This document shows positions 1-7,084 of a stretch of 47,089 nucleotides of DNA, in pieces. The notes below the pieces were generated by a model. The model was given only the letters and a program-made list of their open reading frames with translations, searched no databases and had not been told where the DNA came from. Source of the DNA: Roseateles sp. (lineage in GTDB: Bacteria; Pseudomonadota; Gammaproteobacteria; Burkholderiales; Burkholderiaceae_C). Location: the NCBI GenBank assembly GCA_019234295.1, contig JAFALK010000050.1, forward strand, positions 1 through 47,089, in the 5' to 3' direction. Position 1 is the first letter of the stretch; every line of letters begins with the position of its first letter. Both the position numbers and the translations under genes were made by a program.

Positions 1-81
1 GCTGTGGTCACGCCGGCGGCGGCGCGGGGCTTGAGAGGTCATGATGTGCATTAGCGGGCTTGATGCACACCGTCATAAGGC

Positions 82-852
82 ATGCGATCGCCCGATCCTG
101 CTCGGCATGCGCCCGCTCAACAAGAGGGCCTTCAGGCCACGCTTACGCGCGGGGCGGCCGACGACGGCATGCTCGAACGATTCCTCGTCGCCTGGCCCGA
201 CGCAACGGGTGAATGGCGCGAGGTGGATCGCTGGCCCGAGTCGGAGGCACGACGCCGCGCGTGGAATGCGTTCGATCAGATCGACACGCTGACTGCCGAG
301 CAACTGCTCGCAGAGCGTGATCCCAACGTCCATGGCGAGCAGAAAGGACTGCCGTTCCTGCGATTCGACGACCAGGCCCGGGAAGCGTTTGGAGACTGGC
401 GGGCCGAGTTCGAGCGCACGATCCGCCACGCCGAGGCCGAGGGCCTGGAGGGCGCGCTGTCCAAATTTCGACATCACGTTCCCGCTCTTGCGCTCGCGCT
501 TCATGTCATCGACGGTGGCGCAGGCCCGGTGACACTGGCTGCCACGTTGCGAGCGCTGGCGCTGGCCGAGTATTTCGAGAGCCATTGCCGACGCCTTCAT
601 GGAAGCGGGCAGCGAATGGTTGTGCGCGCTGCGCGAGCGATCCTGAGCAAGGCCAACGACACCTCCTTGCCGAACGCATTCACGCTGCGCGACGTGCACC
701 GACCACGATGGGCCGGCCTGACTGAGCACTCCATGGTGGTCGACGCGTTGGATTTGCTGGTTGCACATGGCTGGCTGGCCGAAGCCACCATTGACACCGG
801 CGGCCGGCCGACGACGATCTATGGCCTGACCGCAGGGGCGCGCCGTGGGTAA
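82..852 (+). pseudogene. C-terminal part of a DUF3987 replication protein, frameshifted or truncated
   Basis: The translation resembles the C-terminal half of DUF3987 proteins, the helicase/primase-like replication proteins of phage satellites and islands: ADDGMLERF followed by WPD, then HHVPALALALHVIDG, then a segment like EYFESHCRRLHG, and a winged-helix-like tail. The family normally has several hundred more N-terminal residues with a P-loop; they are absent here. The reading frame has stops at 52, 61 and 76. The conserved LLGMRP stretch just upstream is in a different frame (around 100-116) and continues as AQQEGLQATL in this one, which points to a frameshift near 116. The gene may extend left of the window. 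It overlaps the next gene by 8 bases. The family assignment is from memory of the motifs; loss of function is an inference. Confidence 0.55.
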
Positions 853-1276
853 GTGGACTGCACTACTCGCCGAGCGCGAGGTGGCAAATCAATCCGCATC
901 CCCTTCGCCCATGCACTGTCAAAACTGCCAAAACCACCTTTTGCCACTTTTGGCAGTGGGGCAGAAGGAGGGTGCGACAGATTGCCGCCCTGCCGGTGAA
1001 AGCCGCATTGCCTCGCGGCTCGCCAGGCTGAAGCTCTGGGGCTGGCCTGCAGAGGAAGCCGATGCTCTCGCCGCACGCCTAGCGAAACGCGATCTGGATC
1101 CCAGTGATAACCGTGTGAGTTGCTTGGAATGCCGACATTTGCGCCAGGGCCGCTGCGGAAATCATCGCGCCGCCGGATTCGTCGTCTCAGTATCGGTCGG
1201 TCGAGACCTGGCATCGCAGCTTCAGACCTGTCCAGGCCATGCGGGCCTGGACGCAACGGGAAGGAGCGAGCGGTGA
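845..1276 (+). CDS. Small cysteine-motif protein of the satellite operon
   Basis: This GTG-started gene encodes 143 residues. The C-terminal third has a compact Cys/His motif (SCLECRHLRQGRCGNH, then a Cys near QTCPGH) that looks like a small zinc-binding knuckle, followed by an AGF...VGRDL segment. Proteins of this shape are often encoded next to DUF3987 genes in integrated elements. The N-terminal part, CQNCQNHLLPLL, is dictated by a repeat cluster in the DNA (916-957), so it may be under DNA-level rather than protein-level selection. It overlaps the upstream gene by 8 bases and its TGA overlaps the next GTG (GTGA), so translation is probably coupled. No enzymatic function can be assigned. 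Confidence 0.6.
   Translation: MGKWTALLAEREVANQSASPSPMHCQNCQNHLLPLLAVGQKEGATDCRPAGESRIASRLARLKLWGWPAEEADALAARLAKRDLDPSDNRVSCLECRHLRQGRCGNHRAAGFVVSVSVGRDLASQLQTCPGHAGLDATGRSER
916..957. repeat. Dyad of paired 9-bp iterons (TGNCAAAA)
   Basis: Two tandem 9-bp units, CTGTCAAAA and CTGCCAAAA (916-933), face two inverted units at 939-956 across a CCACC centre. The outer arms ACTGCCAAAA (924-933) and TTTTGGCAGT (948-957) are a perfect 10-bp inverted repeat. The 18-bp half-sites match each other at 15 of 18 positions. The cluster lies inside the 5' part of the 845-1276 gene, next to the replication-protein remnant. It may be an iteron-type origin or a binding site for an element protein; that role is inferred. 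Confidence 0.6.
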
Positions 1277-1677
1277 GCTGCGCCATTGACGCCAAGGCCG
1301 ATGCCATTCGCAACGCCTGCCTCATCAGCGAACTTGCGAGCATCGCCGGATTCCCGACCGCTGACGTCGAGCAGTTGGCGGAGAAGCATTGGCCGACCGC
1401 TGCGCACGCGGACGCCGTGCGACTTCGCCTCGCACAACTCGGTACGCAGCGGGCGCGAGAGGCAAAAAAACAGCGTGAGAGCAAGGGGGCGAAAACGAGT
1501 CGACTGGTTGAGCAACTACGCGCCCGGGGCATGAGCACCAAACAGGCCGAGATCGAGGCGGCCGCGCAAATCGGTGGAACGCCAGACAGCGTTCGACAGG
1601 CTTGCTACAGGGCCCGAAAAAAATCGCGTAACGCATTGCAGCCTGTCGATTCCCAGACGAACGCTGACGGCGAATGA
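1273..1677 (+). CDS. Hypothetical helical protein of the satellite operon
   Basis: The open frame extends upstream to 1120, but the GTG at 1273, overlapping the previous stop as GTGA, is the likely start and gives 134 residues. The protein is Ala/Arg/Glu-rich and mostly helical. A basic central stretch (QRAREAKKQRESKGAK) precedes a C-terminal segment, RARGMSTKQAEIEAAAQIG, then TPDSVRQACYRARKK. This resembles a helix-turn-helix and suggests a DNA-binding protein. It ends in an ATGA overlap with the next gene. No named family is recognised; function is unknown. Confidence 0.5.
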   Translation: MSCAIDAKADAIRNACLISELASIAGFPTADVEQLAEKHWPTAAHADAVRLRLAQLGTQRAREAKKQRESKGAKTSRLVEQLRARGMSTKQAEIEAAAQIGGTPDSVRQACYRARKKSRNALQPVDSQTNADGE

Positions 1678-2063
1678 TTGCGGTCATGACGCCAGAACCA
1701 CCTGTCACCCTCGGCGAGGCACACGACTGCTTCTTCGGCGTGCCTGTGCCGCAATGCGATGTACTCGACGCAGCTTCGCTAGCCGTGCTGATCGCAGGCC
1801 GAGATCGATCCGCGCTCGCTCTCGATCGCATCGAGTCCGACCTACGCCGAGGGCTGCTTACGACCAGTGACGATCTTGAATGGATTCACGGCTCCATCAA
1901 GGACGCCGACGGATCGGTCATCGAATGGAGGCGAACACGCGAGGGTCTGGCGACTGTGCGCGTGACGCGCGAGCAGGTTCGCGCCTGGCTGGAGCGCCGC
2001 CGCATCGACCTACCTGAGAACAACCCTGCGCGCCGTTGGGCGCATCAAGCGGCGGAGCACTGA
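1674..2063 (+). CDS. Hypothetical protein of the satellite operon
   Basis: The gene starts at the ATG overlapping the previous TGA and encodes 129 residues, soluble and acidic in the middle. A segment near residues 60-110 (DLEWIHGSIKDADGS, then REGLATVRVTREQVRAWLERR) looks like a small alpha/beta fold with a C-terminal helix. No signal peptide, membrane helix or catalytic motif is visible. It sits two bases before the next ATG. The position in a compact gene chain supports that it is a real gene; its function is unknown. Confidence 0.5.
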   Translation: MIAVMTPEPPVTLGEAHDCFFGVPVPQCDVLDAASLAVLIAGRDRSALALDRIESDLRRGLLTTSDDLEWIHGSIKDADGSVIEWRRTREGLATVRVTREQVRAWLERRRIDLPENNPARRWAHQAAEH

Positions 2064-2065
2064 GC

Positions 2066-2632
2066 ATGGCATCGACATTCAAGTCACTCCTGGCCGCCAT
2101 CACCGGCGCACGCCAATCCCTTGGCGATTTGGACCGCCGCATTGCCGACCTTGAGGCCGAGCGCGAGCGCATCGACGCGCTGCACGTTCATACCGATGAT
2201 CTGGCACGCTGGTTCGAGCGCGGTCTCCACGCTTATGACGAGACATTCAAAGCCCGGCTGAGCTGGGCGCTGAGTGAGAACGCGGTTGCTCGCCTGCAAG
2301 GCAGCACGCTTGAAACGTTGCCAGGCTTCGCAATCGGCGCAATCCCCACGCATGGCGGTCCTCGCGATCACGTCGGCGTCGGCCGCATCGACCACGGCCA
2401 TCAGCATCCCGACGTGGCGTTGACCTTGGCTTTTCTCGCGCCTGTCATCAGGCCGCGCTTGCGCGAGCTGATCGAAGAACTGTGCCCAGCGGCGAAGAGC
2501 GGTACTCCTTGGGTGAAGCGCCGCGCACTTCTGGACAAGGTCGATGCTGAGCTCAAGACGTTGCGGGCCGAACGCCAAGAGCTTCTTGCCGAGCTCGATG
2601 CGGTGCGCGGTGCGACGGAGCCGGTCGAATGA
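2066..2632 (+). CDS. Hypothetical coiled-coil protein of the satellite operon
   Basis: The ATG at 2066, two bases after the previous stop, is preferred to the upstream in-frame codon at 2036, which would overlap the preceding gene by 28 bases. The product is 188 residues. Heptad-like helices lie at the N-terminus (about residues 12-45, SLGDLDRRIADLEAERERID) and at the C-terminus (about 155-188, KVDAELKTLRAERQELLAEL), flanking a central region with GDP-like loops and His residues. The layout suggests an oligomeric structural or adaptor protein, similar in general shape to small phage proteins encoded beside terminase genes. Specific function is unknown. Confidence 0.5.
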   Translation: MASTFKSLLAAITGARQSLGDLDRRIADLEAERERIDALHVHTDDLARWFERGLHAYDETFKARLSWALSENAVARLQGSTLETLPGFAIGAIPTHGGPRDHVGVGRIDHGHQHPDVALTLAFLAPVIRPRLRELIEELCPAAKSGTPWVKRRALLDKVDAELKTLRAERQELLAELDAVRGATEPVE

Positions 2633-2871
2633 TTCTCAAGCACGGCCGCGGTGGTCGCGGCCAAAGCGCGATGCGTGGTGACACGCAGGCGCACGCACCC
2701 CCGCGCTGTTTGTGCCGAGATGGGATGCGTGCGAAATATCCAGCGGGCCGCACTCCTAGGCTCGGCAGAACTGCCTCATGCACGCACCGGTGCGATGGGG
2801 TGAAGCGGACAGCCGTGCCGGCCGGTGTTGCCGTTGGGGGCTACTCCGCAACTTCTTCGAGAGGATTTGCA
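2633..2871. other. Intergenic stretch with a hairpin
   Basis: No convincing gene fills these 239 bases, although one frame stays open from 2629 into the next gene. A perfect 7-bp stem, GGCCGCG / CGCGGCC with loop GTGGT (2644-2662), lies just after the upstream stop. There is no U-run, so it is not a standard intrinsic terminator; it could stabilise or attenuate the operon mRNA. Confidence 0.35.
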
Positions 2872-3084
2872 ATGTCGATTCCCAGCCGAACGATTCCAAG
2901 CGCTGAACATCGCCGCCTTGCTGAAGCCGTCGCACGTCATCACAACGGCCAAGTCGAGGCCGTGCGCGGCGCCAATGCGGCGGCGACCTACCTGGCGATT
3001 TGCAACGGCGACGTCGACAAGGCGCTGAAGATGGCGAAGCATGCGGCGCGCATCGATGCAATTCAGCGAGGCACACGCACGTGA
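2872..3084 (+). CDS. Small hypothetical protein upstream of terS
   Basis: The start at 2872 is chosen because GAGAGGA, a good ribosome binding site, lies just upstream, whereas the longer frame from 2629 has an unlikely low-complexity N-terminus. The 70-residue product contains a helical block, AVRGANAAATYLAICNGDVD, followed by KALKMAKHAARID. It has no signal peptide or membrane segment. It lies two short reading frames before the terminase small subunit in the same orientation. The family is not recognised. Confidence 0.45.
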   Translation: MSIPSRTIPSAEHRRLAEAVARHHNGQVEAVRGANAAATYLAICNGDVDKALKMAKHAARIDAIQRGTRT

Positions 3085-3176
3085 ACGACCAACACGCTCG
3101 CGCCGCCTGCGTTCATCTGGACGTCTCGCCGGCCCTCCGCGCGGTCATGGTGCCCATGAAGGTCAAGGTACTGTGA
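3081..3176 (+). CDS. Possible 31-residue leader ORF before terS
   Basis: A GTG overlapping the preceding stop (GTGA at 3081) opens 31 codons that end at 3174-3176. That stop in turn overlaps the next GTG at 3173. The short product has no recognisable motif. The two-sided stop/start overlap matches the style of this operon and suggests a coupling peptide, but chance is possible at this length. Confidence 0.2.
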   Translation: MNDQHARAACVHLDVSPALRAVMVPMKVKVL

Positions 3177-3796
3177 GGGGGTCGAAAAGAGCGGGTGACG
3201 GCGACCGCGACGTTTCAGTAGAGCGCCACTCGCAAACCAAAGTTCCTACTTCACACTCGATGGACCTGGACCTTGCGCATTTGAACCGACGCCAGGTCGC
3301 GGCCTTGCTGCTCGTGAGCGAGCGCGCGGTCACCTCAATGGTTGAGCGCGGCCTACCCGCGGAGCGCGATGGCAGTCACCCGTTCTACGTATGGTCCAAG
3401 GTGCTGCCTTGGGTGGTGGACGACCGTCTGCGTGCCGCGTTGGCGCGACGCACCGGCCGGAACATCAATGCTGAGGACGGCGATATTGCGCCGATCGGGG
3501 AAAGCCTAGCCCGGAAAGAAGCAGCCCTCGCCGAGCTCCGTGAGTTCGAGGTTCGCAAAGTGCGCGGCGAGCTCATTGAGGCCTCTGCGGCGCGAGAGGC
3601 CGTCTTTCGCCTTTGCCGCACGGCTCGCGACAAGCTGCTGTCGGCACCGAGCCGTATCGCACCGATCGCGATCGGCTGCCGTGACGAGATCGAGATCCGC
3701 GACGCGCTCGACAGTGAAATGCGCTCGATCTGCCTGGAAATGGCGAACGCAAGAATCGTGGGCGCAAGTGACGAGTCTGTGGAGGTTGCAGGATGA
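3173..3796 (+). CDS. Phage terminase small subunit, Nu1-like (TerS)
   Basis: From about residue 30 the protein has the layout of lambda Nu1-type DNA-packaging subunits. A winged-helix start (LNRRQVAALLLVSERAVTSM, then VERGLPAERDG and a YVWSKVLPWVVDD recognition/turn region) is followed by a long charged helix (ARKEAALAELREFEVRKVRG) and a C-terminal helical part. Small terminase subunits recognise packaging sites and recruit the large subunit. No large-subunit, portal or capsid gene is next to it, as expected for a satellite that borrows a helper phage. The start at 3173 uses a GTGA overlap; an ATG at 3260 (178 residues, starting directly at the winged helix) is a strong alternative. Family assignment is fairly secure. 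Confidence 0.65.
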   Translation: MRGSKRAGDGDRDVSVERHSQTKVPTSHSMDLDLAHLNRRQVAALLLVSERAVTSMVERGLPAERDGSHPFYVWSKVLPWVVDDRLRAALARRTGRNINAEDGDIAPIGESLARKEAALAELREFEVRKVRGELIEASAAREAVFRLCRTARDKLLSAPSRIAPIAIGCRDEIEIRDALDSEMRSICLEMANARIVGASDESVEVAG

Positions 3797-3948
3797 CCTG
3801 CTGGACGACCCGGCGTGATGGAGGCCTTGATGAAAGGATCGTCGAGAAGGTTGCAGCGGCAAGGGAATATTACCGACCGGTGCAGCGCGAGTTCGAGCGC
3901 ACCCACTCATCGGCGATGTCGGCGCACTTTTGCGCCGACGATCGATAG
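3793..3948 (+). CDS. 51-residue ORF overlapping the end of terS
   Basis: An ATGA overlap with the terS stop opens a 51-codon frame containing a charged helix (DERIVEKVAAAREYYRPVQREF). Its last codons run through the first palindrome of the 3918-3971 pair. It could be a small element gene or the 5' stump of a longer one cut off when the palindromes arrived. No family is recognised. Confidence 0.3.
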   Translation: MTCWTTRRDGGLDERIVEKVAAAREYYRPVQREFERTHSSAMSAHFCADDR

Positions 3949-3971
3949 CGCCGACGCAAAAGTGCGTCGGC
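3918..3971. repeat. Two consecutive perfect palindromic hairpins
   Basis: The first hairpin (3918-3939) has the 9-bp stem GTCGGCGCA / TGCGCCGAC with loop CTTT. The second (3950-3971) has the 9-bp stem GCCGACGCA / TGCGTCGGC with loop AAAG. Each is also nearly the reverse complement of the other (18 of 22 positions), so the pair can form either two hairpins or one long duplex. It marks the end of the plus-strand satellite genes. It could be a bidirectional terminator without a U-run, a REP/BIME-like repeat, or a packaging or recombination site. Confidence 0.65.
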
Positions 3972-4255
3972 CGCGCCCAACCACTTTTCGATCGACATCA
4001 GGTTGGCCCGTCGATATACCGCCTCATTTTTGGGGCGGCCAACCGGCGCGAGAATGCCCTGGTCGTCAACCGCCTCAGAAATGAGTCCGTCCCAGCAGCA
4101 CCATTCCAGCCTGTCGGCTCGCCGTGCGTACTCGCGGTCCCGGCCATAAGCCGCCGCTCGCCAACGTCAGTTATCGGGCAGCTTCCCAATCCATACAAGG
4201 AACGTCTAGGTCGCGATCAACCCGTAAGCGCCAACTTAATCAGCGTAGCCATAAA
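3972..4255. other. Gap between the satellite genes and the lipoprotein gene
   Basis: Overlapping open frames exist here on the plus strand, but none has a plausible protein composition or ribosome binding site. Nothing beyond the adjacent palindromes is supported. Base composition starts to fall toward AT near 4200. Confidence 0.4.
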
Positions 4256-5101
4256 TCAGAAATTTACATCCGACCAATCTGTGTACATTCGATTAACTGC
4301 ATTAATGACGTTCATGATCTCCTTGGTTCCTCCGGGTCGGCCGAACGTCATGGAGTATTGCAATCCGGGCGTTTTGATAAAAACATGCCCCCGGCAATAA
4401 TTTACCTTGCCACAACCAATGTCTGCTTCGAATGCCGCCTTGCTCTTGGAAAGATAGCGGACAGAATTTCCTCCATAAACATCAGGATGAGCTTCGAAGT
4501 CTTTTCGAAAGACTGGATTTCGCATGAAAACCTCGTGGAAATCAATACTCACAAGATCCGCAAATTTAGTCTCTGATCGGTGTGGATCGCCCCACCGCTG
4601 AATGTCATCGTCAAACCCTATATCCGGACTCAACAACCCGTTGGCACTTTCATACCTGGCCGGATGATCGGACCGATACACCGTCCATGGCAAAAAGACT
4701 TTGAAATGCGTCGCCGTCTGCCGTTCCGGAAGCGCGAAACTCGTCAGCGTCATTTCCGGGTACCACAGCGTGAGGCCCAGGTGATCCAGCACGAAAGGTT
4801 GGTGGGCCAATTGCTCCGGCGTGAAAGCCCCACCGAACACGATCTTCGGCACGCGCATGGGTTTGCCGTTGAGCAAGATCCGGACCGAGTTCTCGGGCGT
4901 GAGTGGCGCCGTCAAGGGTTCCGTAGGGAAACTAGGGGCGGATGCTGCTGAGAGGCTACTGCCCGCGGTTTTTGCCCCTGTGGATGGCTGGTCGCAGGCC
5001 GACAAGCAGGCGCATAAGAGGCCGGTCAGTGCAATGGCCCTCGCAAGGCCACGACAGCGCCGAAGCACGAGGACTTTGCGAGTCTCAAGGCTTTGAATCA
5101 T
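4256..5101 (-). CDS. Hypothetical lipoprotein
   Basis: The 281-residue product starts with a basic N-region (RKVLVLRRCRG), a hydrophobic stretch (AIALTGLLCACLSAC) and a lipobox LSAC near residue 35. That predicts a lipoprotein of the inner or outer membrane. The mature part begins with a Ser/Ala/Pro-rich linker and then a globular domain with aromatic-rich segments (HLGLTLWYPEMTLTSF, FKVFLPWTVYRSDHP). Cysteines near the C-terminus (IGCGKVNYCRGHVF) may form a disulfide. The gene is lower in GC than the chromosomal genes and lies between the satellite operon and tRNA-Val, so it looks like cargo. No family is recognised. An internal Met closer to the hydrophobic stretch is not available, so the first ATG is kept. 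Confidence 0.6.
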   Translation of the reverse strand: MIQSLETRKVLVLRRCRGLARAIALTGLLCACLSACDQPSTGAKTAGSSLSAASAPSFPTEPLTAPLTPENSVRILLNGKPMRVPKIVFGGAFTPEQLAHQPFVLDHLGLTLWYPEMTLTSFALPERQTATHFKVFLPWTVYRSDHPARYESANGLLSPDIGFDDDIQRWGDPHRSETKFADLVSIDFHEVFMRNPVFRKDFEAHPDVYGGNSVRYLSKSKAAFEADIGCGKVNYCRGHVFIKTPGLQYSMTFGRPGGTKEIMNVINAVNRMYTDWSDVNF

Positions 5102-5235
5102 TCAGCATCCTCGTTCGGGTGGCGACCGACTCATCGTTCGCAGACTTTCCTGCACACGCCGTATTGGGCGCTACAAAGCTTCCTCGTTGCCATGGACTTT
5201 GAGGGTCAGGGCCACGCCATATCCCCAAATTCATA

Positions 5236-5784
5236 CTAACGCATCATGGTCGGATGCAGGCTATAATCTCTTTTCATAAAATCCGACCGAACGAAGAATT
5301 CTTCACTATTTTTCCTCTCGACGGTTATCAATTGGCTGTAGTTTGGGCAGACTTTTGGGCAAATATGTAAATTATTTTCGTATGCTTGCTGGGGCACAAG
5401 ATTGAGGTCCAGCTTTTGCCACTTTCCAGCGGTGTAAATTTCAGCTATGTATCTATGAAAATCACCGAGGGTGCCATAGTAATTTTGCGCCTTCCCGTTT
5501 TCTGCGATTCCAATTATTATTATTTTCTTATCAATTACATAAAGACATGTCGGGAATATAATTCCCTCCCACACAATTGGGGAGCTTGAGATGGTTGGGG
5601 CCGGGATTTCAATTTTAAAATCCCAGTCCATATAGCCTCGGTAACGTCGCGACTGCTTGACAATGATTCGGCTCCCATCGGCTTGAAGCACTTCTTCAGA
5701 CCAGGTGGCGTCCCAGCCGTATTTCGAATAGACCAGATAGGCGGCAACAATGAGAATTGCGGAAGACCACAGGGCTCGTTTCAT
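5236..5784 (-). CDS. Membrane-anchored hypothetical protein, AT-rich
   Basis: The start at 5784 gives 182 residues beginning MKRALWSSAILIVAAYLVYS, a typical signal anchor, with GGAAA about 7 bases upstream. An in-frame ATG at 5895 would add 37 residues with a second hydrophobic stretch. The rest would lie in the periplasm: a repeated strand-rich segment (SRRYRGYMDWDFKIEIP, then IVWEGIIFPTCLYVIDKK, then IIIIGIAENGKAQNYYG) and cysteines at ICPKVCPNY. It is clearly richer in A and T than the surrounding chromosome, a sign of transfer. No family is recognised. It runs in the same direction as the lipoprotein gene 134 bases away. Confidence 0.55.
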   Translation of the reverse strand: MKRALWSSAILIVAAYLVYSKYGWDATWSEEVLQADGSRIIVKQSRRYRGYMDWDFKIEIPAPTISSSPIVWEGIIFPTCLYVIDKKIIIIGIAENGKAQNYYGTLGDFHRYIAEIYTAGKWQKLDLNLVPQQAYENNLHICPKVCPNYSQLITVERKNSEEFFVRSDFMKRDYSLHPTMMR

Positions 5785-5873
5785 TTTTCGATTTCCATGG
5801 TTGCTTAGATATCGTTCCAGTTTCTGCGGTGGAAGAATTGTTGGTTCATAGCCAAAGGCGAGGACAACGATGA

Positions 5874-6125
5874 TCAGCTGCCAGATTTTGAACATCTCGC
5901 AGACATTGAGAATCCCAAGTTCTGTGGGAACAGATGACTGTCGGACGGTCCGGTCTCAGCAATCTGCTTCACGTCACGCGCGTTTATCTCTGGATTGATG
6001 CGATGCTGAACGGCCGCATCCGAGTCGAACCAAGGGATAACCCTATTTGGCGCGGTACTATTGCCAATCCAGCCGAGGCCTTGCGGCATCCCTTCTGTAT
6101 TTTTTGCATGTTTCGACTGCGCCAA
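5874..6125 (-). CDS. Possible small ORF upstream of the membrane-anchored protein
   Basis: This 83-residue frame has a protein-like middle (GWIGNSTAPNRVIPWFDSDA, then HRINPEINARDVKQIAETG). Its end overlaps by 22 bases the alternative start of the next gene at 5895. In another frame just upstream, a short stretch reads MGRLKAFKQIAAVMIIGAVE, which looks like a membrane-anchor start. The two could be pieces of one frameshifted gene. Support is weak. Confidence 0.22.
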   Translation of the reverse strand: MAQSKHAKNTEGMPQGLGWIGNSTAPNRVIPWFDSDAAVQHRINPEINARDVKQIAETGPSDSHLFPQNLGFSMSARCSKSGS

Positions 6126-6896
6126 TAATCATTACTGCGGCGATCTGCTTGAATGCTTTGAGCCGCCCCATGCGCTGGGGTCAGCAGTGGTCCGTGGCAA
6201 ATGCGGCCCGACGCCGACGACAACGCCTCGGGATGCGCGCCGGATCGGTTTGAGATTTCGCAAGTAAGTCAGATCAGCTATTCGGAGCGATCCCGACCGA
6301 TGGATTGACGCGCGGCCAGAGCGTTGACGAACTCAGGATCGCGTCGGGTCTGATCCGCGTCGCCTGAAGCGGGCTGTCAGGGCTGCTTGGCGGTGAATGC
6401 GCTGATGATTCGATCCATGAAGGCGAACAACCATGCGGGTTGTTGGCATTGATGCCATTTGCCAGTGCCACCTACGCTACGGAGACCCCTGGCACCAGGC
6501 GCTCGACAAAGATCTACGCCTTCAATTCAGGGCTTTAGCGCCTGCGCTTGCGACTCTATTTGGCTTCCGTCGTGTGCAGCCAATGGTGACAGACTGACGC
6601 GATGCCGGCTTTCCGGCGAGCAATTCGCCGATCGCGATTTCCGCTTTGGGTCACGAGCGGCTGATCGCGATGAACGACTGATGGGCGGTGATCGCCCCAA
6701 ATGCCACGCGGGCGCAGTGCAAAACGATGCAGGCAGTATTGGCGGGTCAACTGGTGGGACAAGGGATTGGCGGTGCGCGAAGCCTAATTCCATGCGGGTC
6801 TTGACAGTCTCCGACGGAGATTGATGCGGTTGGCGCCCCTCCCTCCTGTCCGCCAACATCCGCGCACGTTTTCCGTACTTTTTCCGTACTGGCAAG
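6126..6896. other. Accessory stretch without a supported gene
   Basis: Several short frames are open on both strands, for example a 54-codon plus-strand frame from 6433 and a minus-strand frame ending WLFAFMDRIISAFTAKQP near 6380. None has a recognisable domain. A direct repeat of TTTTCCGTACT lies near 6869-6890 beside the tRNA terminator. The stretch may hold decayed element DNA. Confidence 0.35.
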
Positions 6897-6928
6897 AAAA
6901 AAGCACCTAGCGTTTCCGCTAAGTGCTT
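6897..6928 (-). terminator. Intrinsic terminator of tRNA-Val
   Basis: Read on the minus strand, a 12-bp stem (AAGCACTTAGCG / CGCTAGGTGCTT, one G-U pair) closes a GAAA tetraloop and runs directly into six Us. It lies 17 bases past the tRNA 3' end. This is a textbook Rho-independent terminator. Confidence 0.85.
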
Positions 6929-6945
6929 GATTCTCCTACCGAATT

Positions 6946-7022
6946 TGGTAGGCGCGATTGGATTCGAACCAACGACCCCCACCATGTCAAGGTGGTGCTC
7001 TAACCAACTGAGCTACGCGCCT
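6946..7022 (-). tRNA. tRNA-Val (anticodon GAC)
   Basis: The minus strand folds as a complete cloverleaf. The acceptor arm is AGGCGCG / CGCGCCT, the D-arm GCTC...GAGC, the anticodon arm CCACC-TTGACAT-GGTGG with anticodon GAC, and the T-arm carries TTCGAAT. The CCA end is encoded (6946-6948). Total length is 77 bases. It has its own promoter and terminator. The 3' half faces the accessory region, the usual orientation for an island integrated in a tRNA gene; no second copy of the 3' end is present in the window. Confidence 0.95.
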
Positions 7023-7034
7023 AGTAAGCCTTGC

Positions 7035-7062
7035 ACTATAGCATGGTTTTTTGGAGTCACAA
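7035..7062 (-). promoter_or_regulatory. Sigma-70 promoter of tRNA-Val
   Basis: On the minus strand TTGTGA (7062-7057) and TATAGT (7040-7035) are separated by 16 bases. The -10 box ends 12 bases before the tRNA 5' end, consistent with a short leader. Confidence 0.6.
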
Positions 7063-7084
7063 AGAAGCGGCCAAGAATTTCGCT

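Noticed and set aside
3930..4400. A 156-codon plus-strand frame after the palindromes
   Set aside because: Composition is unlike a protein, it has no ribosome binding site, and it overlaps the lipoprotein gene on the other strand.
6527..6985. A minus-strand protein-like frame ending the accessory region
   Set aside because: It begins by reading through tRNA-Val (the GSNPIAPT signature of a translated tRNA end) and has no domain afterwards.
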